This document shows, one piece after another, positions 9,080-17,156 of a DNA stretch of 54,404 nt. The translations under genes were made by a program, and so were the position numbers. The DNA comes from Acinetobacter sp. Ver3 (GTDB lineage: Bacteria; Pseudomonadota; Gammaproteobacteria; Pseudomonadales; Moraxellaceae). The stretch spans positions 1 through 54,404 of the forward strand of contig NZ_JFYL01000015.1 of the NCBI RefSeq assembly GCF_000632455.1. The letters are read 5' to 3'. The notes beneath the pieces were generated by a model, which saw only the letters and a program-made list of their open reading frames with translations, was not told the DNA's origin and searched no databases. How positions within the stretch are numbered: the first letter of the stretch is position 1; each line of letters starts with the position of its first letter.

Positions 9080-9095
9080 ATATCTGCCTCTTAAT

Positions 9096-9257
9096 TTAGT
9101 TCGTGATTGGCAATCTACTGCCGATCAAGCCTTCTGTTGATCCTATAAAGTGATTAGTTGAGCCAATCATGTAGAGATTTTTTTTAGTGCTTGATGCGAG
9201 GTTTAAAATCCGCGGGGTTTTAAACCTCGAAAGATGATTGATTGATTTATTTTTCAT
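9096..9257 (-). CDS. 53-residue protein in the tail operon
   Basis: Starts MKNKSINHLSRFKTPRIL and ends with the internally repetitive IGSTNHFIGSTEGLIGS. Its ATG overlaps the upstream stop codon (ATGA at 9254-9257), which supports coupled translation. The basic N-terminus and the two IGST repeats suggest a small virion or assembly component. Part of the frame coincides with an 11-bp inverted repeat (GAGGTTTAAAA at 9198-9208 with TTTTAAACCTC at 9218-9228), so an RNA-structure role for this stretch cannot be excluded. No family recognised. Confidence 0.55.
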   Translation of the reverse strand: MKNKSINHLSRFKTPRILNLASSTKKNLYMIGSTNHFIGSTEGLIGSRLPITN

Positions 9258-9490
9258 GCTGTGCTTACCACCACATAACCATAAGAGTCAGGGTCTGCCA
9301 CCCAAGCCCACATATCCCCCAAATCTCCATCTGTGTAAATTTTCATGTCTGTATGAAAGGTATTGAGGTTATTTGGTTGAGTAGCGCTAAAAGCAAAGCG
9401 AAATTCCCTGCTTGATTGGATGTAGGTGGGTGTGTGAGCGCTAGCTATTTTTTTGGGGGTTCTGGTTAATTCAATCTTGGTTGTCGCCAT
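9254..9490 (-). CDS. Small tail-operon protein, beta-rich
   Basis: 78 residues with an N-terminal strand-rich pattern (KIELTRTPKKIAS), REFRFAFSATQPN, and GDMWAWVADPDSYGYVVVS near the end. The arrangement is like small proteins encoded beside tail fibre genes in other phages, where a tryptophan pair near the C-terminus is common, but I cannot name a family. It is flanked by a terminator-like hairpin upstream and overlaps the 53-residue gene downstream. Confidence 0.6.
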   Translation of the reverse strand: MATTKIELTRTPKKIASAHTPTYIQSSREFRFAFSATQPNNLNTFHTDMKIYTDGDLGDMWAWVADPDSYGYVVVSTA

Positions 9491-9502
9491 AATTTTTCCA
9501 AT

Positions 9503-9524
9503 AAAAAACCCCGACTAAGCGGGG
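9503..9524 (-). terminator. Terminator-like hairpin downstream of M-like gene
   Basis: CCCCG (9509-9513) pairs with CGGGG (9520-9524); on the minus strand six T residues follow. It lies within the late operon between co-directional genes. Confidence 0.7.
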
Positions 9525-9540
9525 CGTTGTTTAAATTAAT

Positions 9541-9882
9541 TTAAGGTTGAAAATCTTGTGTGAATGTCGTGGAAATTCTCCACACCAATCCGCCGATGTG
9601 GACAGGTGTGTAATCACCTGCAATCACTCGAACTTCACCATCTAAAGGTGAATCCCATAAAAAAGATTCAGAACCTTTATGGTCATCAAAGAAGGCTTTG
9701 ATCTGCAAAATCTCATCTTTATAAGCTGTGCGCGTGTAATTCCAAACCCCACGCTTACTGTTGATGCCAACCGAGGTTGTTTGTTTATACCCATCTCCAA
9801 ATTGACTTTGCAAAACTTGGAATGAATTGGTTTGACTATTGCTCTCTCGGTCGGCTGGAAAAGTAAATTTTCGGTTGCTCAT
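9541..9882 (-). CDS. Minor tail protein M-like
   Basis: 113 residues with the gpM family pattern: FTFPADRESNSQ, SQFGDGYKQTTSVGIN, a central RGVWNYTRTAYKDEI and FFDDHKGSESFLWDSP followed by the C-terminal WRISTTFTQDF. In lambda, gpM joins the tail tip complex. Terminator-like hairpins lie on both sides (9503-9524 and 9897-9924), and an antisense gene separates it from the tape measure gene. Confidence 0.9.
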   Translation of the reverse strand: MSNRKFTFPADRESNSQTNSFQVLQSQFGDGYKQTTSVGINSKRGVWNYTRTAYKDEILQIKAFFDDHKGSESFLWDSPLDGEVRVIAGDYTPVHIGGLVWRISTTFTQDFQP

Positions 9883-9896
9883 AAATTTAACCCAAT

Positions 9897-9924
9897 AAAA
9901 AACCCGTCCTAAAAAGAACGGGTT
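9897..9924 (-). terminator. Terminator-like hairpin upstream of M-like gene
   Basis: Ten base pairs (AACCCGTTCT with AGGACGGGTT on the minus strand) followed by a T-run. It would stop leftward late transcription, or transcripts antisense to the 9975 gene, unless antiterminated. Confidence 0.7.
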
Positions 9925-9974
9925 GAGTGTTAGTATTGATTTGCTAAAAACTATCTAACAAGGATAATTCTATC

Positions 9975-10511
9975 ATGACAATCGAGGATATGACTGGAAA
10001 GACATACCAGATTTGGCCGTTTAGGTCGGATATTGAAGAGGGTGGACTTAATATCGGAGCTATAGATCTCACTCGCTACCCAGACCGAATAGATGAAATA
10101 CTTGAACTTAATTTAATGCCAACACTCAAAGACAAGGTGTTACGCATAAATAAGGAAAACACTGCAATAATGACACTTGGGTGTTGGCTTGGGGAGGCTC
10201 CCGACATTCAGGGCGTCTTGGATGCCTATATACAATTCTGCTTTAGACCAAGTGTTAATACTACAGGAATTAACCTTAATAATCTGGATGACTTGTTTTA
10301 CGAGCATGTAGAGGAAAAGGCTGGGAAAGAAGCACGTCACAGTATGGAAACCCGCTTAGAGTGGTTTGTTTTTGACGTAAAGCTTTACGCCCAGCATCCA
10401 GTAAAAGCTTTGCATGTTGCGGTGGAGGCTTATACCCCATCTGATCTTGAAAGTTTCTTAAGCCCACTTGTGAATTGGCTTCACTCAGAATTTCTTCATC
10501 TTGCATCTTAA
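9975..10511 (+). CDS. Rightward moron gene inside the leftward tail operon
   Basis: 178 residues, acidic, no signal peptide or membrane segment. It runs against all neighbouring late genes, between the tape measure and M-like genes. AAGGAT lies about ten bases before the ATG; a weak promoter (TTGAGT 9923-9928, TAAAAA 9945-9950) and a strong terminator (10518-10563) would make it an independent unit. Recognisable features are a hydrophobic helix followed by CWLGEAPD and a predicted helical C-terminal half. I do not recognise the family. Position and autonomy suggest expression from the lysogen, as for known lambdoid morons, so an exclusion or host-fitness role is possible but unproven. Confidence 0.75.
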   Translation: MTIEDMTGKTYQIWPFRSDIEEGGLNIGAIDLTRYPDRIDEILELNLMPTLKDKVLRINKENTAIMTLGCWLGEAPDIQGVLDAYIQFCFRPSVNTTGINLNNLDDLFYEHVEEKAGKEARHSMETRLEWFVFDVKLYAQHPVKALHVAVEAYTPSDLESFLSPLVNWLHSEFLHLAS

Positions 10512-10517
10512 TCTCCA

Positions 10518-10563
10518 AGAGTGTTAAAGCGGTTTAAAACACTGCTTTAACATCACTCTTTTT
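10518..10563 (+). terminator. Terminator after the 9975 moron
   Basis: AGAGTG/CACTCT and TTAAAGC/GCTTTAA pair with a three-base bulge, followed by TTTTT on the plus strand. It overlaps the last bases of the tape measure gene on the other strand. Confidence 0.7.
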
Positions 10564-13500
10564 AAATTCCATATAACTCACCACCCTGTCGTCTAGCTCT
10601 AATAAAACGCTGATCAATCTTTTGATCTACCATTGAATTAACCATTTTGCCAATAGTCACCATTAATTCACCATCTTGATTCGTCGAAGTTTCAACTTTC
10701 TCAGAGGAGTAATTATTGATAACCACTTTAGGTTGAATGACAGCTTTTCCACCAGAGCCACCCGAATTAATCGCATTCACAGCACGAATACCAACTCGCC
10801 GAGTATCTTCAGCTAAACCACCTGATGAATACCCATGCTTAATTGATTCTCGTAATGCCTCAAATCCTGCTGGGCCTCCAATTGCTCGGATTTCCTCCTT
10901 GGTTAATACACCCTCGCCTTTATGAACGATGCCTGCTGGCTCGTATTTACCACCATAACCAGTGAAGCCGCCATCCGCGAAGCCCTTAGGTGTTGCTGCT
11001 TGAATCAATGAAACAAAAGTTCCAGATTCAACAGTTGCTAATGCTGCCGCACCCATTTTCTGCCAAACAGTGCCAGGCTCATTTGCATATGCATCAGATG
11101 CTGCCTTCCAGACGTTCATTCCAGCTTGTGATAATGCAAACGCTTGTTGTGCGCCATAAAGCGCTCTGTAAGCTGACGAAGATTCACCTAACATCGCACC
11201 AAACATTCCTGCTAGTGCACCTGTTACCTCCTGACCGTAACTTAGCTGTAGACTCATAGAGTCAGTCTGATAGGCTGATTCAATCGCCTTCATCCGATCT
11301 TGATGAGCCTGCCAAATCTCCTCACGCTTCTGTGCAATTGCTTGCAAGTCGGCGGTTGGGTCTTGAGCTTCCTGATTCACCATTGAAAGTTCATTGTCGA
11401 ATATTTTCTGCGATTGATCGTATCGACCAAACCTCTCTTGCTCTAAAGCAAATTGGTTACCAGTGCCATTCATTTGCGCTTGGGTTTGACCCCATTGCTG
11501 AATAGCATTGTTAAGCTTATTTCTTGATTCTTCTTGCTGTGCAGCTCGAATCAAGTTCAACTCTTTTTGTTTCTGCTGTTGAGTAAGATTGGAGTTTAAA
11601 AGTATTTGATCGCGCTCTAATCTGTATCGCTCCTCCATTGCAGCAGTTTCAGTCATTAAGTTTTGCTTAATTTGAAAGATACGCTGTTCTTGTGAGAGCT
11701 TGATGAGAGCGAGTTCATGAGCTTGTTGTTCATTTAGGGCTTTTATGCGTGATGCTTTCTCTTCCTGGGTGTATTCACCTGATGTGCGAATACGCATCTC
11801 TTCAATATTTTTATTTAAATTAAGTTTTTCAGTCTCACTTAATTTAAAAGAATATAATTGATTCGCTAATTCAGCATCATACAACGCCTTCTCTGCTTTA
11901 AACCTTCTATCAGCCCAATCAAGATATTTATTCATTTCAGCTGGATTTTGCGCGTAAGCCTCTCTAATTTCAGCCTTTCTTCTCTCAAGATCGAGATACA
12001 TCTTTGCTTCTCGGTCAGAATATTCAAAGAGGATTTGATTTCTCAACTCGGCTTGATTTCTGATGGATTTTAAAGAATCTTTAGATTGCTTCTTCTGATC
12101 AGAGACTGACTGACTTTGAGCTTTGTTGTAAGCTTCCGCTGAGCGTCTTTGAGCCTCAATGTTGCTAATGATTTTCTTTTGCTCAACCGTGATACCCTTA
12201 ATGCCTTTTTTCTCATTTTCTCGATAAGCCTGAAGGAGTAAATCAGCCTCCTGAGCTGTCTTACCGTGTTTTTGAGTCAATGCATTAATAAAAGCTAAGT
12301 CAAATTCTTGCGCTTTTAACTTACCAGTGTATTCAGCTACCGCATTAGCCGCATTGCGCACACCTCTAGCGGCCTCATCACCTGAAGACCCTGTCTCTCT
12401 AAGGGATTGACCAATAGCATCAACAAATTGCTTCTGATTTTTGAACTCAGTGCCAGCATCCCTCACTTGTCCAGCAAGACTATTGAACTTATTTTTAGAG
12501 TCTTGACTCACAAAATTAAGGCTATTAATTTTCGATGAAAAGCTATCTAAATCTCCAGTTTTCTTGAATTCACCAATGACTAAATTTAGGGCTTTTGCTT
12601 GCTCTTTCGTTAAGTCGTTATGGCGAGATATAGAGTAAGCATTGGTTGTAAGCTTTTGAGATAGATTTTCATATGACTTAGATGCTTCCTCAAGTTGGTC
12701 TTTTTCAGAGGATAATTGTTGACGTCTTTTTACAGTATCGAGTGCAGTGTATTTTTCAATTGCATCTTGAACAGTCTCATTGTTAGCTCTTAAAGATTGC
12801 GTTGTGTCATCCGAGCTATCTTTTAAGAGCAAGTATGACGCTGCAACCGTTGCAACCGTTAACCCGAGACCAACTGGGCCACCAAGTATACCAAGCAAAC
12901 CTCGACCTACACCTATTGCCATATTTTGAGCTTGATTGACACGCATTTGCGATGCTGCGAGCGCAGTGTTAGCAACCGTGAGCTCTTTTTTAACTTGCGA
13001 CTCAATAACACTTATTTCTGCTAGACGCGTTTGTGATGCTACAAGACCCTGTGCTGTAATTTGGGATTTCATTCGCTGAATTTCGAGGGCTCTTTCGGCT
13101 TGCAAGGCTGCTAATGTTGATTGTGTGTTAGCAACCTGCGCCTCAGCCCCCTTAAGCTCTGCGGCGGCAGCGGCACGCTCTGCCTGAATTGCCGCTAATT
13201 GAATTGTTGTTTGTTCAGCAAGTTGCTTAGCTTTTCCATACCCCGCTACAGTGCTTGCGTATATTGCTGGAATGAGCGAGCCTACATAGTAAGCACCCAC
13301 CACCATAGCTGCGCTTGCAACCATGTTGAAGTTTTCCGCAAGTATTCTGATGGATGCAGATAATGCAGCTGCTCCACCACTTGCTTGACCAGCTTCACCA
13401 GCAAACTTTGTTACAGAGTCACTAAGCATTTGAAGTGAGCCGCCGATCGTAGTGTCTGTTTTAGCGTAAAGTTGATCCACGCTATCGCTTGCTTTGAGTA

Positions 13501-14146
13501 AAGCTTCTGTAATCACCTCGCCTGTTAGCTTGCCATCAAGCATCATTTGACGAAGTTCGCCACGTGTCACATTGAGGCCTGTAGCCATTGCATTTAATAA
13601 GCCACCAGCACCATCCACAAGACTGTTATATTCCTCGGCGCGTAGAATATTTCCATCCAATGCTTGACCGTATTGAAACAATGCACCAGTAGCTGCTTCT
13701 GCTGATGAGCCACTTAAGGCAACCGCCTTTGCTGTGACTTCTGTTAATTTTGCCGCCTTATCTTGGGTTAAATTAAGGGTTTTAGCATTAGACATATACT
13801 TAGCGTAAACACTATTAACAGCCTCCCATGATGCTGCTGAACGCTGAGCAATAGCATAAGTATCATCTAGCGCTTTATTCAGTTCTTCTTGAGAATTAGT
13901 GACTAGTTTTAATTGGTTGTTCAGGTTTGTATAAGTGTCTATTTTATTTAATGCAGTCGATACCGTGACTAGTCCTGCAACCGTACCAGCAAGTTGGCGA
14001 ATTGCCACTGAGGCAGCATCCATAGATTTGGTTGCATACACCCCATGCTTCTCAATACTTTCAAGCTCTTTACTGATTGCTTTAGCATCTCGAGCGGCCT
14101 GACCTGAGTCGATTTTAATTACTAATTTACTTTCTTGAACAGCCAT
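10562..14146 (-). CDS. Tail tape measure protein
   Basis: 1194 residues, long and mostly helical. The N-terminus has the tape-measure signature (NSQEELNKALDDTYAIAQRS, YGQALDGNILRAEEYNSLVDG, GLNVTRGELRQMM). Hydrophobic segments occur near 275-300 and 405-440. A long Glu/Lys/Gln-rich coiled-coil region spans about 690-900 (SDREAKMYLDLERRKAEIRE), and the C-terminus has FADGGFTGYGGKYEPAGIVHKGE, common to lambda-like tape measures. It sets tail length and is ejected before DNA. The tail length estimate from about 1194 residues at 1.5 angstrom each is roughly 180 nm. Confidence 0.95.
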   Translation of the reverse strand: MAVQESKLVIKIDSGQAARDAKAISKELESIEKHGVYATKSMDAASVAIRQLAGTVAGLVTVSTALNKIDTYTNLNNQLKLVTNSQEELNKALDDTYAIAQRSAASWEAVNSVYAKYMSNAKTLNLTQDKAAKLTEVTAKAVALSGSSAEAATGALFQYGQALDGNILRAEEYNSLVDGAGGLLNAMATGLNVTRGELRQMMLDGKLTGEVITEALLKASDSVDQLYAKTDTTIGGSLQMLSDSVTKFAGEAGQASGGAAALSASIRILAENFNMVASAAMVVGAYYVGSLIPAIYASTVAGYGKAKQLAEQTTIQLAAIQAERAAAAAELKGAEAQVANTQSTLAALQAERALEIQRMKSQITAQGLVASQTRLAEISVIESQVKKELTVANTALAASQMRVNQAQNMAIGVGRGLLGILGGPVGLGLTVATVAASYLLLKDSSDDTTQSLRANNETVQDAIEKYTALDTVKRRQQLSSEKDQLEEASKSYENLSQKLTTNAYSISRHNDLTKEQAKALNLVIGEFKKTGDLDSFSSKINSLNFVSQDSKNKFNSLAGQVRDAGTEFKNQKQFVDAIGQSLRETGSSGDEAARGVRNAANAVAEYTGKLKAQEFDLAFINALTQKHGKTAQEADLLLQAYRENEKKGIKGITVEQKKIISNIEAQRRSAEAYNKAQSQSVSDQKKQSKDSLKSIRNQAELRNQILFEYSDREAKMYLDLERRKAEIREAYAQNPAEMNKYLDWADRRFKAEKALYDAELANQLYSFKLSETEKLNLNKNIEEMRIRTSGEYTQEEKASRIKALNEQQAHELALIKLSQEQRIFQIKQNLMTETAAMEERYRLERDQILLNSNLTQQQKQKELNLIRAAQQEESRNKLNNAIQQWGQTQAQMNGTGNQFALEQERFGRYDQSQKIFDNELSMVNQEAQDPTADLQAIAQKREEIWQAHQDRMKAIESAYQTDSMSLQLSYGQEVTGALAGMFGAMLGESSSAYRALYGAQQAFALSQAGMNVWKAASDAYANEPGTVWQKMGAAALATVESGTFVSLIQAATPKGFADGGFTGYGGKYEPAGIVHKGEGVLTKEEIRAIGGPAGFEALRESIKHGYSSGGLAEDTRRVGIRAVNAINSGGSGGKAVIQPKVVINNYSSEKVETSTNQDGELMVTIGKMVNSMVDQKIDQRFIRARRQGGELYGI

Positions 14147-14165
14147 ATCACTTTCCTATAGGTGT

Positions 14166-14189
14166 AAAAAAGCCCGCATAATGCGAGCT
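14166..14189 (-). terminator. Terminator-like hairpin before the tape measure gene
   Basis: AGCTCGCAT pairs with ATGCGGGCT (one mismatch) followed by TTTTTT on the minus strand. Confidence 0.65.
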
Positions 14190-14205
14190 TTGAAGTGTGG
14201 TTTTC

Positions 14206-14556
14206 CTAAACGATGCTTTTTGATTTCTCGATAATCCAGTTAGCCAGATTCATGTCTGGATCGCCATGCATTAATAGCTGGTAAGCATTCTCAAACGAGT
14301 AAGGGGTTTCACCTTCCACTTCGCCAGCAGGTGTTTTGAATGCAAGATTCTCCCAATCTTTGATGATGTATTTGGCGATTAGCATAGAAAATTCTTCTGC
14401 TATCTTTTCATTACTCATCTTTAAAATCATTTTCTTGTTGTTTAAACCCAATAACTCGGATTGCACTTTTGGGTCATTAATTGGGTTAAGTCGAAAACAA
14501 CCAAAGCCTTCATCATCTTCCAACTTAAATACAAACCACTTGGATTTATCTGTCAT
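14206..14556 (-). CDS. Second tail-assembly-chaperone-like protein
   Basis: 116 residues. The C-terminal half aligns by eye with that of the G-like chaperone at 19465-19896: DWENL...G-V-E-ETPYSFENAYQLLMHGD...W-I here against DWKGV...G-V-E-EVPYTPENAMKLFSMGD...W-I there. The tape measure gene follows, the place where lambda has GT. No slippery site with a long downstream frame is visible, so it would make only a short product. It may be a diverged paralogue that chaperones the tape measure protein, or a replacement left by cargo insertion between GT and the tape measure gene. Bracketed by terminator-like hairpins. Confidence 0.6.
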   Translation of the reverse strand: MTDKSKWFVFKLEDDEGFGCFRLNPINDPKVQSELLGLNNKKMILKMSNEKIAEEFSMLIAKYIIKDWENLAFKTPAGEVEGETPYSFENAYQLLMHGDPDMNLANWIIEKSKSIV

Positions 14557-14574
14557 TAAAAACTCCTAGGCAAT

Positions 14575-14599
14575 AAAAAACCCCGCAGTTGCGGGGTTT
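14575..14599. terminator. Bidirectional terminator-like hairpin
   Basis: AAACCCCGCA and TGCGGGGTTT form a ten-pair stem with a two-base gap; A-run on the left and T-rich right side allow termination on the minus strand in particular. Confidence 0.7.
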
Positions 14600-14613
14600 A
14601 TAAATAAATATTT

Positions 14614-15561
14614 TTAGAAATTTGGGGTTGAATTAAACTCACCACTGGCCTTGAGATAAAACTTACGACCATCAATCCCAACCACCTCAGCGCCATAGCT
14701 ATTGGTTGCTGTGTATTTAATAATAATCTCCAACTCATCCCCTTGCTGTGTAGCAAGAATTTCTCGAGGCTTGTAAGAGTATGGGTTTTTCAATTTATAC
14801 TTAATTACACTGGACAGAATATTTGTGTTGCTAATTAAGTTCGCCCTTAATAATGGTATTGGGTTTTTCTTATCTAAACTTACCATCATTAAGGATTTGC
14901 GCTTATTCCCTTCACCATCCTCAAGACTCAAATCAAAACTAGTATCGGTTTTAATTAGATCCTTGACACCTCGTTTAGCAAGGTTGATTTTGGCTTGTTT
15001 GAGCAAACTCTCATTGGAGTTTGGGGAATTTGTATCAATCTGAGGGCCTTTGTTGGCGCTAGCTATATCACCAAACTCTTTTCTTGAATCAAAATTAACT
15101 TTTTGAAAATAATCATTGTCGCCAAAACTTTCTTGGAGCGCGGCTTTCATCTGTGGATCAACCCCACCCAGAATATAGCTTTGGTTATTGTTATCAATAA
15201 TTGCGATTAAACTCGCGCCAGACTTAAGATTGAGGGCAGAGAACATTTGCAAACTATGCCCTACGGTCTTTTTATTTTTTTGATAAAAGTGACTGGTTAA
15301 GACATCTTTACTAACATTCCTTGATGTTAAGCAATCAGAAGCATCAAAATTAGAAATATTAAGAGACCCAAACTTATTCAAATTACCGTTTATGGTTTTG
15401 GCAAAATCAGGTCTTGCATTAAGTATATTAAATCCATTGATTTTACAATTATCCAAGGTGTTGGTGCTCACAATATTTACTAAAGATTCAGTAGATATGG
15501 TTTTTGCACTAGCTAACGATGAAGCAGTTAATAAAATTAATAAAACATAAAACTTTCTCAC
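14614..15561 (-). CDS. Exported protein of unknown function, cargo gene
   Basis: 315 residues from the GTG at 15561, chosen because GGGGGTGG lies just upstream; a TTG at 15573 is possible. The N-terminus (MRKFYVLLILLTASSLASA-KT) is a clear Sec signal peptide with an AxA-type cleavage site. The mature part is soluble, has one cysteine pair (CKING and DCLTS) and no family that I recognise. It sits in the late operon between terminator-like hairpins. An exported protein with no place in virion assembly is a candidate for lysogenic conversion or superinfection exclusion in the periplasm, which is inference. Confidence 0.7.
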   Translation of the reverse strand: MRKFYVLLILLTASSLASAKTISTESLVNIVSTNTLDNCKINGFNILNARPDFAKTINGNLNKFGSLNISNFDASDCLTSRNVSKDVLTSHFYQKNKKTVGHSLQMFSALNLKSGASLIAIIDNNNQSYILGGVDPQMKAALQESFGDNDYFQKVNFDSRKEFGDIASANKGPQIDTNSPNSNESLLKQAKINLAKRGVKDLIKTDTSFDLSLEDGEGNKRKSLMMVSLDKKNPIPLLRANLISNTNILSSVIKYKLKNPYSYKPREILATQQGDELEIIIKYTATNSYGAEVVGIDGRKFYLKASGEFNSTPNF

Positions 15562-15614
15562 ACCCACCCCCAAATTTTTATTTGAGAATAGGATACTGAA
15601 TTTAGGGTAAAAAG

Positions 15615-15634
15615 AAACCCACCGAAGTGGGTTT
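15615..15634. terminator. Bidirectional terminator-like hairpin after the antirepressor operon
   Basis: AAACCCAC-CGAA-GTGGGTTT with A/T runs on both sides. On the minus strand it ends the Arc-Ant-GIY-YIG operon before the exported-protein gene. Confidence 0.7.
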
Positions 15635-15656
15635 TTGATAACTCAATACTTAATGA

Positions 15657-16253
15657 TTAAGTTTGCTGCTGAGTGTAATTAGATATCTCATCATTGATAT
15701 CAAAAAACCACTCACCCACTCTTCTGTATTTTTTGAACTTCTCATGAAGCTCTATCTCAATATCAAGGCCATAAATTTTTAAAGTCTCAACAATCCTTCC
15801 CGAAGAAGACTCTATATTTTTTATCCTTGACGAAGGGTTGGTACTTTTTCCTATTTTGATATTTTTAGTTCCCACCTCTCTTACAATATAGGTACTCATG
15901 ACTTTGGTAGAGGGTGTTGTATTTCTAAATTCAGGGTTGTTGGCTATAGCTTCAAACAAACCTTGCCTATATGGGAAAAGCCGTGATAAATCCATTAATA
16001 CTTCTTTAATCCCGCCTAATCCAGACGCTTCATTTTTTGACCACTCATGCAACGCAAAACTCATCTGATTTAACGCTTTAAACCTGCCTTCACCATCAAT
16101 TTTATTAATCTCTGATGAGATTGCTGCCATGTAAATTGTTGTTAGGGCCAATGCTTCTAAAGTGCTTAAGTTTTTATTGGTTGCAATCTTGTCATTTAAA
16201 TATTGCACTATGCTAACCATGTTATTTTCATCATAAGTATTCCTGGTTTGCAT
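15657..16253 (-). CDS. Protein with C-terminal GIY-YIG-type (T5orf172-like) domain
   Basis: 198 residues. The N-terminal half is helical and unassigned. Residues about 120-190 (STYIVREVGTKNIKIGKSTN, SRIKNIESSSGRI, ELHEKF, GEWFFD) follow the T5orf172/MUG113 variant of the GIY-YIG nuclease fold, with Y, K-IG, R and E positions conserved. Such domains are often joined to phage Bro/AntA-type proteins. Here it is a separate gene six bases after the AntA stop codon, with GGGGAG as ribosome site. DNA cleavage is plausible but not shown. Confidence 0.7.
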   Translation of the reverse strand: MQTRNTYDENNMVSIVQYLNDKIATNKNLSTLEALALTTIYMAAISSEINKIDGEGRFKALNQMSFALHEWSKNEASGLGGIKEVLMDLSRLFPYRQGLFEAIANNPEFRNTTPSTKVMSTYIVREVGTKNIKIGKSTNPSSRIKNIESSSGRIVETLKIYGLDIEIELHEKFKKYRRVGEWFFDINDEISNYTQQQT

Positions 16254-16259
16254 TTTAAG

Positions 16260-16790
16260 TTACTCCCCTGCATTAAATGGTAATTGTGGTTGCGCCTTTG
16301 CAATCAAATCATCAAGGTTCTGCATTAATTGCGGCTTGACCTGCTTCCCCATAACGCAGAGTGTTCGACCTGCATTTGATAGAACATCTTTTACATGATC
16401 AAGCTGCAACATTGCCTTATTGATTTCAAGCTGAATACCATACATCGTATTTCGAGCAACTTTCTCTTGCTGGATAAAGTATTCACGGATTTGATGACCC
16501 TGTGGTGTTTTTTCCATTAAACCTAAATGTTTAGCCATGTCAGCAGTGATGATGTACTCCACTCTACTGGTGGCTCCTGTTTCTCGCTCCACTTTTTGGT
16601 GGAGTGAGATGAAATCAAAATTTTCCCTAAATTGACATTGCGAAATACGACGCTTAATCCAAGTTGAAAAGTCTTGTTTACTGCCAAGCGTTTTATGAAG
16701 CGACCTAGCATCAACACCAAGCTGAACTTCGCCGCCAATCTCCACCTCTACAAATGGCGCATTCTTTTCAAGGTTAATCACTGCATTCAT
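16260..16790 (-). CDS. AntA-type antirepressor
   Basis: 176 residues. The N-terminal AntA domain is clear: VDARSLHKTLGSKQDFSTWI, then FRENFDFISL and the conserved YIITADMAKHLGLMEKTPQG-REYFIQQE. A helical C-terminal part follows. AntA/Ant proteins inactivate phage repressors and favour induction. The gene is the third of an operon headed by an Arc-like repressor gene and overlaps its upstream neighbour by four bases (ATGA). The likely target is the CI protein of this or a related prophage; that is inference. Confidence 0.88.
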   Translation of the reverse strand: MNAVINLEKNAPFVEVEIGGEVQLGVDARSLHKTLGSKQDFSTWIKRRISQCQFRENFDFISLHQKVERETGATSRVEYIITADMAKHLGLMEKTPQGHQIREYFIQQEKVARNTMYGIQLEINKAMLQLDHVKDVLSNAGRTLCVMGKQVKPQLMQNLDDLIAKAQPQLPFNAGE

Positions 16791-17077
16791 GCCGCTAACT
16801 CCTCTGCAAACATCGGGATTAGTTGTTTTGACTCTTCTTTAAAGAACCTAACCTCCTCCAAGCATTCATCAGAATATGTGTTGCAGATACCTATCGCCAT
16901 TTGAGCCAAGGTTTTATTAATCGAATGACTTTCCGACTTTTCAGCTAGCACACTTGCTAATGCATACAGCTGATTAAAAGCATTATCTGCATTGCGCACA
17001 AACTCTAGTAAGCGGCGCATCTGTAGCTCACTCACCATAATTTGCTTATCTTGGGTAAATTTAGTAATATTGGACAT
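16787..17077 (-). CDS. Hypothetical protein of the arc-ant operon
   Basis: 96 residues, soluble and helical (ELQMRRLLEFVRNADNAFNQ, AQMAIGICNTYSDEC). It lies between the Arc-like and AntA genes and overlaps the latter by four bases, so it is very probably co-translated with the antirepressor. No family recognised; it could be an accessory to the antirepressor. Confidence 0.65.
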   Translation of the reverse strand: MSNITKFTQDKQIMVSELQMRRLLEFVRNADNAFNQLYALASVLAEKSESHSINKTLAQMAIGICNTYSDECLEEVRFFKEESKQLIPMFAEELAA

Positions 17078-17156
17078 GTTAATAATCCTATTTGGTTTGG
17101 GTTTAACAACACTGAAGCGCTTAAGAATTTCGAAGGTCTGAGCGCTTTTTTGTTGC

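Noticed and set aside
9198..9228. Inverted repeat GAGGTTTAAAA/TTTTAAACCTC as terminator
   Set aside because: No T-run follows on either strand at a suitable distance; it lies within the 53-residue frame.
14160..14240. Frameshift site in the second chaperone-like gene
   Set aside because: An A-rich run occurs near the end, but no long -1 frame follows before the tape measure gene.
17115..17151. Hairpin AAGCGCT/AGCGCTT between Arc-like and next gene
   Set aside because: The T-run is on the plus strand, opposite to the operon, and no plus-strand gene ends here; left unassigned.
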